Assembly (NCBI GenBank): GCA_965237485.1
Contig: CBDEFQ010000004.1
Location: forward strand, 744,001 to 808,000
Direction of reading: 5' to 3'
Source: JAAELZ01 sp965237485
GTDB lineage: Bacteria; Pseudomonadota; Gammaproteobacteria; Arenicellales; Poriferihabitantaceae
Length of the DNA stretch: 64,000 nucleotides
This document shows, one piece after another, positions 17,728 to 25,979 of the stretch. How positions within the stretch are numbered: the stretch's first letter is position 1; every line of letters starts with the position of its first letter. The notes beneath the pieces were generated by a model. It did not search any database. It saw nothing but the letters and a program-made list of their open reading frames with translations, and was not told where the DNA came from. Both the position numbers and the translations under genes were made by a program.

Positions 17728-18189
17728 ATGCACCAAACTAAATTACAAGATGTACTAAAGCTAACTGCTCTCGCATTCGCTATTGCTGTTAGTGGCGGTT
17801 GTATTACTGCAAAGGTTAACCCTGGTGATGAAGCGGCAGCGGCAGCAGCACCCGCGCCAGCAACTGAAGCAGCTGAGCCAGCAGCAGCTACAGAAGCAGT
17901 TGTTGAATCAACCGAGGTGACTAGCTACACAGTCGCATCAGGTGATAACTTATGGTGTATTTCTAAGCAAGACCAAATTTACGGTACTGCATTCAACTGG
18001 CCGTTAATCTACAAAGCAAACGCAAGCGAGATTAAAGACGCTGATTTGATCTACCCTGGTCAAGTTTTCGATATTCCTCGTGATTCCGGTCAAGCTGCGA
18101 TTGATGCGGCGGTTAACCACGCTAAAATGCGCGGCGCATGGGCAGTGGGTCCAACGGAAGCTTCTGATACAGCTTATTTAGGCGGCTAG
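17728..18189 (+). CDS. LysM-domain lipoprotein
   Basis: The 153-residue protein has a lipoprotein signal (TALAFAIAVSGGC, with the lipobox Cys at about 25), an Ala/Pro/Glu-rich linker with runs of alanine (about 35-65), and a LysM domain beginning TSYTVASGDNLWCISKQ and ending LIYPGQVFDIPRD. The lipid anchor and LysM domain indicate attachment to a membrane and binding to peptidoglycan. A short unrecognised C-terminal tail follows. The gene stands alone with its own terminator and lies 218 bases from the divergent GDSL gene. Confidence 0.85.
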   Translation: MHQTKLQDVLKLTALAFAIAVSGGCITAKVNPGDEAAAAAAPAPATEAAEPAAATEAVVESTEVTSYTVASGDNLWCISKQDQIYGTAFNWPLIYKANASEIKDADLIYPGQVFDIPRDSGQAAIDAAVNHAKMRGAWAVGPTEASDTAYLGG

Positions 18190-18231
18190 TTTTTAGCCAC
18201 TATAGCGCGTTTGTTCGCGCCCATAAAAAAG

Positions 18232-18253
18232 CAGCGTTAAACGCTGTTTTTTT
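18232..18253 (+). terminator. Rho-independent terminator after the LysM gene
   Basis: CAGCG and CGCTG (18232-18246, loop TTAAA) form a hairpin followed by seven T residues. Confidence 0.88.
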
Positions 18254-18350
18254 GTGCCTCATAGACAGGCCATAATCAAATCTTAAGTAATATAGTTTGG
18301 CGATATAGCTTCGCTTATATTCAATAACGCCTATCTGATTTACATCTTTA

Positions 18351-19229
18351 CTAGCTAACCAACTTATTGAGATTAACCTCCAAGATTCCCTCAGCCCCAG
18401 CGGCCTTTAAGCTCGGAATTAATTCGCGAGTTGATAAGCGGGGCACGACCGTCTCAATAGCGACCCACTCTTTATCGTGTAAGTGGTTGATAGTGGGTGC
18501 TTGCAAACTTGGCAGCACCTCAACAATAGATTCAAGGGCTGATGTTGGCGCATTCATTTTTAGCAACACGTTTTTTCTGGCGGCCATTGCGCTTTCCAAC
18601 ATTAGGGCGATGTTGTTAATTTTGTTGCGCTTAAACGGGTCTTGCATCGCCGCTTTATTGGCAACAAACACGGTATGAGTGTGCAGCACATCTTCCACGA
18701 TTCTTAAACCGTGTTCTTTAATGGTTGTGCCAGTTTCGGTTATTTCGACAGCAGCGTCCGCCAAACCTTCCACAACTTTAGCTTCCGTGGCACCCCATGA
18801 AAATTGCACTTTAGCGTCTATGTTACGCTGTTTCAAAAACTGGGTGGTGAAATCGGTTAATTCAGTGGCGATGGTTTTGCCTGTGAGGTCTTCAACCGAT
18901 TTGATATCTGAATCTTGCTTTACAATGAGTACCCAACGACACCCCTGATTAGACGCTTTTGAGTAATTAAGGCCGCAAATCTCCTCTACATTAGATTTGC
19001 TTTCTAGAATCCAATCTTGCCCAGTTAAGCCACAATCGAGTATGCCCGCTTCCACATAAGGCCCCATTTCTTTCGACTTGATCAATTTGCATGATAAGTC
19101 GCTGTCATTTACCGTAGGGAAGTAGTGACGCGACTTAGTGCGGATGTTCCACCCAGCCTGCCTGAATAGATCAATTGTCGCGTCTTCTAGACTGCCCTTT
19201 GGTATGCCTAGCTTTAATGGGTTACTCAT
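18351..19229 (-). CDS. hisG: ATP phosphoribosyltransferase HisG, long form
   Basis: The 292-residue enzyme catalyses the first step of histidine synthesis, joining ATP and PRPP. It is the long form: LKLGIPKGSLEDATIDLF at the N-terminus, the periplasmic-binding-like catalytic core with DAAVEITETGTTIKEHGL as the PRPP-binding loop (about 169-186), and a C-terminal ACT-like regulatory domain (about 220-290, containing PTINHLHDKEWVAIETVV) that mediates histidine feedback. It is not accompanied by other his genes here. It converges with the LysM gene. Confidence 0.95.
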   Translation of the reverse strand: MSNPLKLGIPKGSLEDATIDLFRQAGWNIRTKSRHYFPTVNDSDLSCKLIKSKEMGPYVEAGILDCGLTGQDWILESKSNVEEICGLNYSKASNQGCRWVLIVKQDSDIKSVEDLTGKTIATELTDFTTQFLKQRNIDAKVQFSWGATEAKVVEGLADAAVEITETGTTIKEHGLRIVEDVLHTHTVFVANKAAMQDPFKRNKINNIALMLESAMAARKNVLLKMNAPTSALESIVEVLPSLQAPTINHLHDKEWVAIETVVPRLSTRELIPSLKAAGAEGILEVNLNKLVS

Positions 19230-19393
19230 TTTTTTTGTAGCGCTTAATGTAGTCGGCGATTATACCTAAGCCCACTTTGATTAAATGGGCTATGAGACAC
19301 AATATTTTTGCATTATTGGCTTTAAAAAAAGACCTAGGCCACTATATTTATGATAACCCTATAAAGAGGGTTAGCGTTTGATTTTGTTGCGAG

Positions 19394-19472
19394 GTTCTAG
19401 ATTTTCTCTCTAGAACTCCATATGCGACTGAGTTATAGTAACGCGCTTTTTTCAAATTCTTGTTCGCAAGAA
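19394..19472 (+). promoter_or_regulatory. Two hairpins in the rpoD leader
   Basis: GTTCTAGA (19394-19401) pairs with TCTAGAAC (19409-19416), and TTCTTG-TTCG-CAAGAA (19457-19472) forms a second short hairpin ending 22 bases before the rpoD start. They may affect leader RNA structure. I could not place the promoter with certainty. Confidence 0.35.
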
Positions 19473-19494
19473 CACACACTGGCAGATACAGACT

Positions 19495-21459
19495 ATGACG
19501 ACACCATCCAAAGAGCCAAATACGCTTAAAGATAACGATATGGAAGAGGAGATGCAGGAAGATACGGATGATGATGTGATGGTCGACGACGAAGGCCACC
19601 AACTCGCCTCATCTGAAGAATTAGCGGATGAAAATGTTTCTGACGATCCAGATGTAAAGCAACCTAAAGCTTCAGAGCAATCTGCTATGAAGCGGATGAT
19701 TCTGAAAGGTAAATCACAAGGCTTCTTAACCTACGCAGAGATCAACGATCACCTGCCAGAAGACATGCACGACACCGACCAAATTGAGGCGGTGGTGAAA
19801 ATGATCAACGACATGGGTATCGAGGTATTTGATAAAGCCCCAGACGTTGACGAAGTATTACTCAAAGTAGACAACCCAGAAGATGAGGAGGTTGTTGAAG
19901 AGGCTGAAGCGGTATTAAAAACAGCGGTTGAAAGTGAATTCGGCCGCACCACTGACCCTGTTCGCATGTACATGCGAGAAATGGGCACGGTTGAATTGCT
20001 TACCCGCGAAGACGAGATTCGCTTAGCAAAGCGAATTGAAGCAGGCTTAAAGCAACGTAACGGCGCATTAACCACCTGCCCTCGTGTTATCGAAGAAGTG
20101 GTGCGAATTATCGACCGCATTCGCAGCGAAGAAATGAAGCTAAGAGATTTCTTGGTTGATTTCATTGATCCGAATGAAGTATTACCTGACATCATCTTGC
20201 CACCAGCGCCGCGTGCAGAAGGCGAAGAGGTTGAAGAAGACACAGGCCCAGACCCAGTTGAAGCGGCCAAACGCTTTAGGAAAATCAAAACGCTATTTAA
20301 CAACTACACCAAAATTGTAGATCAGTTAGGTGAGCGCGACGAGAAAGCCGTCAAGCAGCGCGACAAAGTGTCTGATGAATTGATGCAGCTTAAAATCGTG
20401 CCCGTTCAGGTAGAGAAGTTAAATGACTTGATGCGTGACTCGATGGATAAAACCCGCAAACTAGAGCGGAAAGTAGCCGGTTTATGCATCTCAAAGTGTG
20501 ACGTGCCACGCAAAACCTTTACCAAAGCGTTTCATGGCAATGAGACCAGTGAAACCTGGTTGACCGACTTAAAGAAAGTAGCACCAGAATGTGAAGCCAA
20601 GCTAAGCCATTATGGCGATCATTTGAAGTTGCACACTAAGCAAATGCGTAACGTTGAGTTGGTGATGGGCTTGCCTTTGGTTACGCTTAAAGAAATCGCC
20701 AGAAAAATGTCGATTGGTGAGGCGAAAGCCCGCCGCGCTAAGAAAGAAATGGTGGAAGCCAACTTACGTTTGGTTATCTCGATTGCTAAAAAATATACCA
20801 ACCGCGGCTTACAATTTTTAGACTTAATTCAAGAAGGCAACATTGGTCTAATGAAGGCAGTTGATAAATTTGAATACCGCCGGGGTTATAAGTTTTCTAC
20901 TTATGCAACATGGTGGATTCGCCAAGCGATAACCCGCTCAATTGCTGACCAAGCACGAACTATTCGCATTCCAGTGCATATGATTGAGACGATCAATAAG
21001 CTGAACCGCATGTCTCGCCAAATTATGCAGGAGAAGGGACGCGAAGCCACGCCTGAAGAACTTTCCGAGTTAATGGAAATGCCCGAAGACAAGATTCGCA
21101 AAGTGCTTAAGATTGCCAAAGAGCCAATCTCTATGGAAACCCCTGTGGGGGACGATGACGATTCACATTTGGGTGATTTTATTGAAGATAAAAATATCCA
21201 GGCACCCGATGAGTACGCCACCAACTTGGGCTTAAAGAATGCTACAAAAGATATTCTAAGCACGTTAACTGAGCGCGAGGCAAAGGTGCTACAAATGCGA
21301 TTCGGTATCAATATGAACACCGACCACACGCTGGAAGAAGTGGGTAAACAGTTTGACGTAACACGCGAGCGCATTCGTCAAATTGAAGCCAAGGCACTGC
21401 GTAAACTGCGTCATCCTAGTCGTTCTGAACAGTTGAGAAACTTTCTAGAACAGAATTAG
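19495..21459 (+). CDS. rpoD: RNA polymerase primary sigma factor RpoD (sigma-70)
   Basis: The 654-residue protein has all sigma-70 regions: 1.1 with an acidic start (residues about 1-110), region 1.2 (DPVRMYMREMG), the long non-conserved region, 2.1-2.4 (VISIAKKYTNRGLQFLDLIQEGN, then YKFSTYATWWIRQAITR), region 3, and 4.2 (LEEVGKQFDVTRERIRQIEA). It directs RNA polymerase to housekeeping promoters and is the polymerase subunit bound by the 6S RNA at 8631. It is not in the rpsU-dnaG-rpoD arrangement here. A tRNA gene follows about 100 bases downstream. Confidence 0.97.
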   Translation: MTTPSKEPNTLKDNDMEEEMQEDTDDDVMVDDEGHQLASSEELADENVSDDPDVKQPKASEQSAMKRMILKGKSQGFLTYAEINDHLPEDMHDTDQIEAVVKMINDMGIEVFDKAPDVDEVLLKVDNPEDEEVVEEAEAVLKTAVESEFGRTTDPVRMYMREMGTVELLTREDEIRLAKRIEAGLKQRNGALTTCPRVIEEVVRIIDRIRSEEMKLRDFLVDFIDPNEVLPDIILPPAPRAEGEEVEEDTGPDPVEAAKRFRKIKTLFNNYTKIVDQLGERDEKAVKQRDKVSDELMQLKIVPVQVEKLNDLMRDSMDKTRKLERKVAGLCISKCDVPRKTFTKAFHGNETSETWLTDLKKVAPECEAKLSHYGDHLKLHTKQMRNVELVMGLPLVTLKEIARKMSIGEAKARRAKKEMVEANLRLVISIAKKYTNRGLQFLDLIQEGNIGLMKAVDKFEYRRGYKFSTYATWWIRQAITRSIADQARTIRIPVHMIETINKLNRMSRQIMQEKGREATPEELSELMEMPEDKIRKVLKIAKEPISMETPVGDDDDSHLGDFIEDKNIQAPDEYATNLGLKNATKDILSTLTEREAKVLQMRFGINMNTDHTLEEVGKQFDVTRERIRQIEAKALRKLRHPSRSEQLRNFLEQN

Positions 21460-21562
21460 AATCGATCGTCTAAAATCCTTTACCGAAGGAATACTTGCTT
21501 CATTAACGGTAGTGATTTGAGGAGGCGATTGGCCAATCTCTTTCTTAGTTAGTAAGAAAATA

Positions 21563-21639
21563 GGGCCTGTAGCTCAGCTGGTTAGAGTAGTGGACTCATA
21601 ATCCATTGGTCGTAGGTTCAAGTCCTACCGGGCCCACCA
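21563..21639 (+). tRNA. tRNA-Ile2 (CAT anticodon, lysidine-modified) or tRNA-Met
   Basis: The 77-base cloverleaf includes an encoded CCA end. The acceptor stem GGGCCTG pairs with CGGGCCC, the anticodon loop is CTCATAA, and the T arm is GTAGG-TTCAAGT-CCTAC. The position downstream of rpoD and the body sequence fit the AUA-reading isoleucine tRNA, whose C34 is changed to lysidine by TilS. Elongator methionine tRNA is the alternative. Its 3' end is the prophage integration site. Confidence 0.9.
21613..21639 (+). other. Probable prophage attachment site (attL) in the tRNA 3' end
   Basis: The integrase gene lies about 100 bases beyond the tRNA and reads towards it, the usual geometry for tRNA-targeted phages. 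The T arm and 3' acceptor strand should be the core. The second copy (attR) is outside the window, so the exact core cannot be set. Confidence 0.6.
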
Positions 21640-21708
21640 TTAATTTTGTTTTAATATCAAGCACTTACGGTTGATTAGTCGGTCGCTAATTTTCCATAAA
21701 ACACCTCC

Positions 21709-21731
21709 TTCGTAAAATAGTTCGTAAAATA
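21709..21731. repeat. Direct repeat next to the integrase gene
   Basis: TTCGTAAAATA occurs twice (21709-21719 and 21721-21731), one base apart, between the tRNA and the integrase stop. These could be arm-type integrase sites; this is inferred from position only. Confidence 0.35.
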
Positions 21732-21745
21732 AATGGCTATTTTGC

Positions 21746-22897
21746 TCATTCCGATGCTGGTTTAACCCTCGGAATTGACTTATCGTACACATCCATCATC
21801 GCAGAACTCCTGTGACCAGATGCCTCTTGCTTATCATGCCGATTGCCTTCTGTATCAGTAACGCCCTTACGTTTTAGATCGTGCAGAGAAAATCTTTCGT
21901 CTTTAGTGATGATTTCGTTTTTAATAGCATTATTTACAAATCTCTGCCATGCGCTGTGGTAGCCAGAAGAAGATATTTTTCCGCCTGAGTAACTGACGAT
22001 GATATGTCTGGCTTCTGCTTTGATGGGATATGGTTTTTTCAGTCTCTTCCAAATTATCTCTCGAACAGCAAGTGAAAATTCAATGGCCTCTTTTAATCGA
22101 TCGTTCCAAAGTACCAAATTATCTCTAGAGCCTTTTGTCCGATGAATCATAAGACCATCATCTTTAATGCTGGCATCTGTAAGATGACGACACTCAATAC
22201 CACGCATTCGGCACAAATATTCTAACTCCATAACTACCCAAAGATAGTACGCACAGCTTCCAGCTACTTTTTGCTTATGAGTGCCTTTATCTTTAGCATG
22301 AGCGAGTAATTTGCTGTAAGCCAGCTTAGATGGCAATTTTTGTTTCTTTTTCTCTTTGGGTAATTCAATGCCCATCGCAGGATTGTTCGCACAATGCCCT
22401 CTATTTTTCCCCCAAGTAAACACCAGTCGGATAAAACTATAAGCATGTCTTGCTGCGGTTGGGCCTCGTGATTTAGAGAGTTTATCTACGACCTTTTGAA
22501 CCAAAAAACTATCCCAGCGAGAAATCGGCACCAATCCCAAAGACTTGTTAACTTTCGTAGGGAACTCTGAAACCGTATTGAAATACATTCGATATTCACG
22601 CTGCGTTCTAGGTTTTAGGGATTGATACTTAGGAGACTCAAAATATAGATCACTAAGCCATTTAAACGTATCGCGTTCTATACCATTCCATGCCTCGATT
22701 ATTTTATGTAAATCCGATAATAAGGCATCCATCCCAGCAATTCTTTTACGTCGTTTTTTCCCTCTATCATCCTGATATGTTGTGTACCAATGTCCCGCTC
22801 CCTTAGGCTCGAAATAGCAATTACTTGGTAATTTATTCTGGTCAATATGAGCCGGAATATTACGATTAAATTTGCGTTTTCTGCCTCTGGTTTCCAT
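21746..22897 (-). CDS. int: Tyrosine-recombinase phage integrase
   Basis: The 383-residue protein has an N-terminal arm-binding region with basic sequence (RGRKRKFNR), a core-binding domain (about 75-185) and a C-terminal catalytic domain. Catalytic residues seen are Arg in YLCRMRGIECRHL, SLHDLKRKGVTD with the His box (Lys in place of the more usual Arg), ASGHRSSAMMDVYDKS with the second His and the nucleophilic Tyr. It should integrate the phage at the adjacent tRNA gene. The gene is the last of the leftward early operon, four bases after the RNA ligase gene. Confidence 0.92.
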   Translation of the reverse strand: METRGRKRKFNRNIPAHIDQNKLPSNCYFEPKGAGHWYTTYQDDRGKKRRKRIAGMDALLSDLHKIIEAWNGIERDTFKWLSDLYFESPKYQSLKPRTQREYRMYFNTVSEFPTKVNKSLGLVPISRWDSFLVQKVVDKLSKSRGPTAARHAYSFIRLVFTWGKNRGHCANNPAMGIELPKEKKKQKLPSKLAYSKLLAHAKDKGTHKQKVAGSCAYYLWVVMELEYLCRMRGIECRHLTDASIKDDGLMIHRTKGSRDNLVLWNDRLKEAIEFSLAVREIIWKRLKKPYPIKAEARHIIVSYSGGKISSSGYHSAWQRFVNNAIKNEIITKDERFSLHDLKRKGVTDTEGNRHDKQEASGHRSSAMMDVYDKSIPRVKPASE

Positions 22898-22901
22898 TAC
22901 C

Positions 22902-24164
22902 TTAGCCCTTGATACACATAACTTGTTTTAGTGTGTGTACAATCTCGACTAAATCTTCTTGAGCGGCCATAACAGCATCAATATCTTTATAAGCCGATGG
23001 AGTTTCATCAATGACGCTCTCATCAACACGACATTCAACACCAGCCACAGCCTGTCTGTGTTCCTCTAGGCTAACTAATTTCTTAGCTTGGGTACGCGAC
23101 ATCACCCGACCCGCACCGTGACTACACGAGCAAAACGATTCAGCATTACCAAGACCGCGAACAATAAAGGACTTAGCCCCCATTGATCCAGGTATGATAC
23201 CCAATTCACCTTCTCTTGCAGACACCGCGCCCTTACGAGTAACCCACACGTTCTTACCGTAATGGTTTTCTTTCTGGACGTAGTTGTGATGACAATCTGT
23301 TACCATTTCAAACTGGGTATCTTCGGCATTGTCGTAAAAAGCATTAATTAGTGGTTTTGTATGTTTGGATAATTCCATAAGTACAATCGACATCATCATG
23401 TCTCTGTTAGATTTAGCGAAATCTTGCGCCCAATTTACCGCGTTAACATACTTATCAAAGTATTTGCTACCTTCTGGAAGATAAGCAAGGTCTTGGTCTG
23501 GGATATTATAAAACCAGCGTTTTATTTCCTCTCGTGCTTTTTCAATGAAATAATTTCCGATGCGATTACCTACTCCTCGACTTCCAGAATGTAACATTAT
23601 CCATACGTCACTATTTTCATCTAAACATATTTCTATAAAATGGTTGCCGCCTCCTAGTGTACCCATGTGGGCAATATTATTAGATTTTTCAAGATTGGCC
23701 TTTGGGTTATCTAAGCATAGTTGGTCAAACCTATCTACCCGTATTCCACCGCCAACGACTTTTCCATTTACGTTTTCCCAATGATTTACTAATAAATAGT
23801 AGTAATTATCTTTATGTAAATTGCGTTTACCAAAACCTACAGGGATAACAGCTTCAATATCATTACGCAAAGCCGATAAGTCGTCAGGTAAATCGTTAGC
23901 AGTCAAGCCAGTCTTAACTGCTTTCATCCCACAGCCTAGATCAACGCCAACGGCTGCGGGGATAATCGCTTTATCCGTGGCAATAACACTTCCAATGGCC
24001 GCACCTTTACCCATATGAGTATCAGGCATAGCGGCCACCCACTTATGGATGAAAGGCATACTAGCAAGGTTTAGCAATTGACTCTTGGTATTATCATCAA
24101 ATGCAACACCGTTTACCCATGCTTTGACGGGGAGTTTACTTTGGTTTAGTACTGTATAGTTCAT
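22902..24164 (-). CDS. rtcB: RtcB-type RNA ligase, phage-encoded
   Basis: The 420-residue protein has the RtcB signature blocks: AAVGVDLGCGMKAV with the metal-binding Cys, GTLGGGNHFIEI, LHSGSRGVGN, and SCSHGAGRVMSRTQAKK containing the His that is guanylylated. RtcB joins RNA 2',3'-cyclic phosphate and 5'-hydroxyl ends using GTP and manganese. In a phage it would most likely repair tRNAs cut by host anticodon nucleases; that role is inference. It lies between the integrase gene and two small genes of the same operon, three or four bases apart. Length is slightly above the E. coli enzyme. Confidence 0.93.
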   Translation of the reverse strand: MNYTVLNQSKLPVKAWVNGVAFDDNTKSQLLNLASMPFIHKWVAAMPDTHMGKGAAIGSVIATDKAIIPAAVGVDLGCGMKAVKTGLTANDLPDDLSALRNDIEAVIPVGFGKRNLHKDNYYYLLVNHWENVNGKVVGGGIRVDRFDQLCLDNPKANLEKSNNIAHMGTLGGGNHFIEICLDENSDVWIMLHSGSRGVGNRIGNYFIEKAREEIKRWFYNIPDQDLAYLPEGSKYFDKYVNAVNWAQDFAKSNRDMMMSIVLMELSKHTKPLINAFYDNAEDTQFEMVTDCHHNYVQKENHYGKNVWVTRKGAVSAREGELGIIPGSMGAKSFIVRGLGNAESFCSCSHGAGRVMSRTQAKKLVSLEEHRQAVAGVECRVDESVIDETPSAYKDIDAVMAAQEDLVEIVHTLKQVMCIKG

Positions 24165-24166
24165 TG

Positions 24167-24379
24167 TTATAAAATACCTTCACTTCCGGTTTTTGGCAAC
24201 TCAACTGGTCGAATACCACCCGCTGCGTTGATAAGATCAATAGTTGTCCACGGCCCATTCTTACCAAAAAAGAATCTAATGCCCTGCTTTTTCAAGCATT
24301 TTTCGACATCACCTGCATATTTATAACAGGTGACCTTCTTTAGGTCATCAATATTTAAAATATTCGGATTATCTGACAC
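24167..24379 (-). CDS. Small phage protein, DUF4224-like
   Basis: The 70-residue protein has the pattern of short phage proteins placed near integrases: IDDLKKVTCYKYAGDVEKCLKKQGIRFFFGKNGPW. In such proteins a helix-turn-helix-like segment precedes a short strand. It may be a small DNA-binding or excision-related protein, but the family match is from memory and no function is shown. It sits two bases upstream of the RNA ligase gene in the same operon. Confidence 0.5.
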   Translation of the reverse strand: MSDNPNILNIDDLKKVTCYKYAGDVEKCLKKQGIRFFFGKNGPWTTIDLINAAGGIRPVELPKTGSEGIL

Positions 24380-24381
24380 CG

Positions 24382-24564
24382 TTAATTCCTCAACCTAGCA
24401 ATCTTCTCAGCACATTCAATCATGTGCGGGCGAATTGCACTGTTGTAATCAGAGTAGATTTTTTCTAAATCCTTTTTACATTTAGTAGAACAGAACACCT
24501 GCCAATCGCGAGACAGTCTAAATTCAACTCCACATGCCTTGCAATAGTGTTGCTCTACGAACAT
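24382..24564 (-). CDS. Small zinc-ribbon protein
   Basis: The 60-residue protein has two Cys pairs, CKACG near residue 8 and FCSTKC near residue 25, forming a likely treble-clef or ribbon zinc site, followed by a charged helix. I do not recognise a family. The start codon directly follows the methyltransferase stop, so the two are probably translated together. Confidence 0.6.
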   Translation of the reverse strand: MFVEQHYCKACGVEFRLSRDWQVFCSTKCKKDLEKIYSDYNSAIRPHMIECAEKIARLRN

Positions 24565-25722
24565 CTATTTATCCCCACGCTTATGCGCTGGTGCATTTTC
24601 ATAGCCATTTGTTAATATGTTCCATGCTGTTGCAACCACAGACGAAACTTGTCCATTGCCAATGGCTGTAAGTCGGTGAGTCCTATTGGCCACCCCATCA
24701 TCCATTCCGCGAAACAAGGGTTCAGGTATATCGGGTCGGTCTCGCAATCCCTCAATGCCTCTGATGTTTTCGCCCCACGGTAATGGGGGCTTCCCTTGAA
24801 TCTGTTTCTCCCCGAGCCTTTCCCTTCGTTGGCTCCAGGTGTCGGCACCATCAAGGTCTTTATCGCCTCTGGTAATCGCATCTGATGCGTCCACTTCTTG
24901 TTCGGGTCGCTTGATTTTCTCCTTGGAATTCCTGACACTTGATATACTACCTTGTCTGCTGGTGTTGCTTTGCGCTCCCTGTCTGATGCAGTTGGAGTTG
25001 GCAGTAATAACTTGCTTACTTGAGTTTCTAAGTTTGGATTTTTGTTGTTTTTGATGCTTGGCAAACTGAGATTCTGAGATACCGCCCGATTCGCTCTCGG
25101 TGTCCCAAGCATAAACCCAGAGCCGTTTACGTCGGTGGATTGCTCCAAGATCGCCAGCCCCCAACACACACCACCTTGCATCGTACCCGCTTTCGGCCAA
25201 GTCTCTGAGTATCTCACCGAAGTAGTAAAAAGGTCTCGTTGCATTCCCATCCATTGCGATTTCGCAAGTTCCACATTTAGATTCTTCTTTGAATTCGCAT
25301 AATTTCCAGTTGATGTCTCCGCAATTTTGACAGTAGGTTTCATTTGCGCTGAGTAATCCTGACACATTTTCAAGAAACACGTTTGCTGGTCTGACTTGTC
25401 GGATAATCTCCATCGTTGCGGGCCACATATTCCTATCGTCATCACTGGCTTTTCTTTTTCCTGCAACGCTGAATGGCTGACATGGGAAACCTGCTGTAAC
25501 CACATCTGTAAACCCTCGATATTCTCTGGCAACACCGGACTGTACGAACTCACGCACGTCAGTGAAGATGGGCGCTTCGTCAAAGATTCCGTCTTTGATT
25601 CGTTGAGCGATAATTTGCTGGCAATACGGGTTCCATTCGACATATCCGATATGTTGGAATCCGAGTAATTTTGTTCCGAGCAATCCACCGCCTGCACCTG
25701 AGAATAAGGAGAGTTCATTCAC
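24565..25722 (-). CDS. Phage C5-cytosine DNA methyltransferase
   Basis: The 385-residue protein has motif I LSLFSGAGGGLLG (4-16), motif IV GFPCQPFSVAG with catalytic Cys81, motif VI FLENVSGLL (117-124), motif VIII HRRKRLWVYA (196-205) and motif X HRLTAIGNGQVSSVVATAW near the end. A CQNC...CGTC zinc-binding insert lies at 131-153. The stretch from about 206 to 320 is hydrophilic and repetitive, and it is exactly where a second frame carries recognisable motifs. It would methylate phage DNA, perhaps against host restriction. Start ATG at 25722 overlaps the upstream membrane-protein gene stop. Confidence 0.9.
   Translation of the reverse strand: MNELSLFSGAGGGLLGTKLLGFQHIGYVEWNPYCQQIIAQRIKDGIFDEAPIFTDVREFVQSGVAREYRGFTDVVTAGFPCQPFSVAGKRKASDDDRNMWPATMEIIRQVRPANVFLENVSGLLSANETYCQNCGDINWKLCEFKEESKCGTCEIAMDGNATRPFYYFGEILRDLAESGYDARWCVLGAGDLGAIHRRKRLWVYAWDTESESGGISESQFAKHQKQQKSKLRNSSKQVITANSNCIRQGAQSNTSRQGSISSVRNSKEKIKRPEQEVDASDAITRGDKDLDGADTWSQRRERLGEKQIQGKPPLPWGENIRGIEGLRDRPDIPEPLFRGMDDGVANRTHRLTAIGNGQVSSVVATAWNILTNGYENAPAHKRGDK
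24612..25718 (-). CDS. Overlapping second reading frame within the methyltransferase gene
   Basis: A 368-codon frame starts at an ATG four bases after the methyltransferase start and runs, one base out of phase, almost to its end. Its C-terminal half resembles sequences seen in phage proteins: RYSETWPKAGTMQGGVCWGL, LLPTPTASDRE, MVPTPGANEGKGSG, and LNPCFAEWMMGWPIGLTDL. I recall such motifs from annotated phage proteins associated with C5-methyltransferases. Its N-terminal half is Ser-rich and unremarkable. Function unknown; whether it is translated is not shown, but an open frame of this length inside another gene is unlikely by chance. Confidence 0.5.
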   Translation of the reverse strand: MNSPYSQVQAVDCSEQNYSDSNISDMSNGTRIASKLSLNESKTESLTKRPSSLTCVSSYSPVLPENIEGLQMWLQQVSHVSHSALQEKEKPVMTIGICGPQRWRLSDKSDQQTCFLKMCQDYSAQMKPTVKIAETSTGNYANSKKNLNVELAKSQWMGMQRDLFTTSVRYSETWPKAGTMQGGVCWGLAILEQSTDVNGSGFMLGTPRANRAVSQNLSLPSIKNNKNPNLETQVSKLLLPTPTASDRERKATPADKVVYQVSGIPRRKSSDPNKKWTHQMRLPEAIKTLMVPTPGANEGKGSGRNRFKGSPHYRGAKTSEALRDCETDPIYLNPCFAEWMMGWPIGLTDLQPLAMDKFRLWLQQHGTY

Positions 25723-25979
25723 TAACCAGCCTCTCGCCCATTGTCTTTAGCTAAAAATTCTGCTGTCTCTGTGATTCGACAATTGAACCATCGTCGTACC
25801 ACATAAGAACGCACGATACTTATTAAAGTAAACCAAGCCCCAATATAAAAATTTGTTTCAAAAGGGATATAAATTCCAAAAAATGGAAAAATTACTAATT
25901 GACTAGCCAGCGCCACAAAATAACCAATCAACACATTAATTAGAGATTCATAGAATGAGCTTTTTTTACTTTGCACCAT
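25722..25979 (-). CDS. Small phage membrane protein with two transmembrane segments
   Basis: I chose the ATG at 25979, preceded by GGGGAGGGTG at good spacing; a longer frame begins at 25994 inside csrA. The protein (85 residues) has a Ser-Phe-Tyr start, a first hydrophobic segment (VLIGYFVALASQLVIFPFFG), a second (FYIGAWFTLISIVRSYVV) and a basic RRWFNCR end. This pattern recurs in small phage membrane proteins of unknown role. It overlaps the end of csrA and the methyltransferase start, so the three genes are probably co-translated. Confidence 0.7.
   Translation of the reverse strand: MVQSKKSSFYESLINVLIGYFVALASQLVIFPFFGIYIPFETNFYIGAWFTLISIVRSYVVRRWFNCRITETAEFLAKDNGREAG

Noticed and set aside
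19749..20303. A 184-codon minus-strand frame inside rpoD
   Set aside because: It is a Ser-rich shadow of the sigma factor coding sequence.
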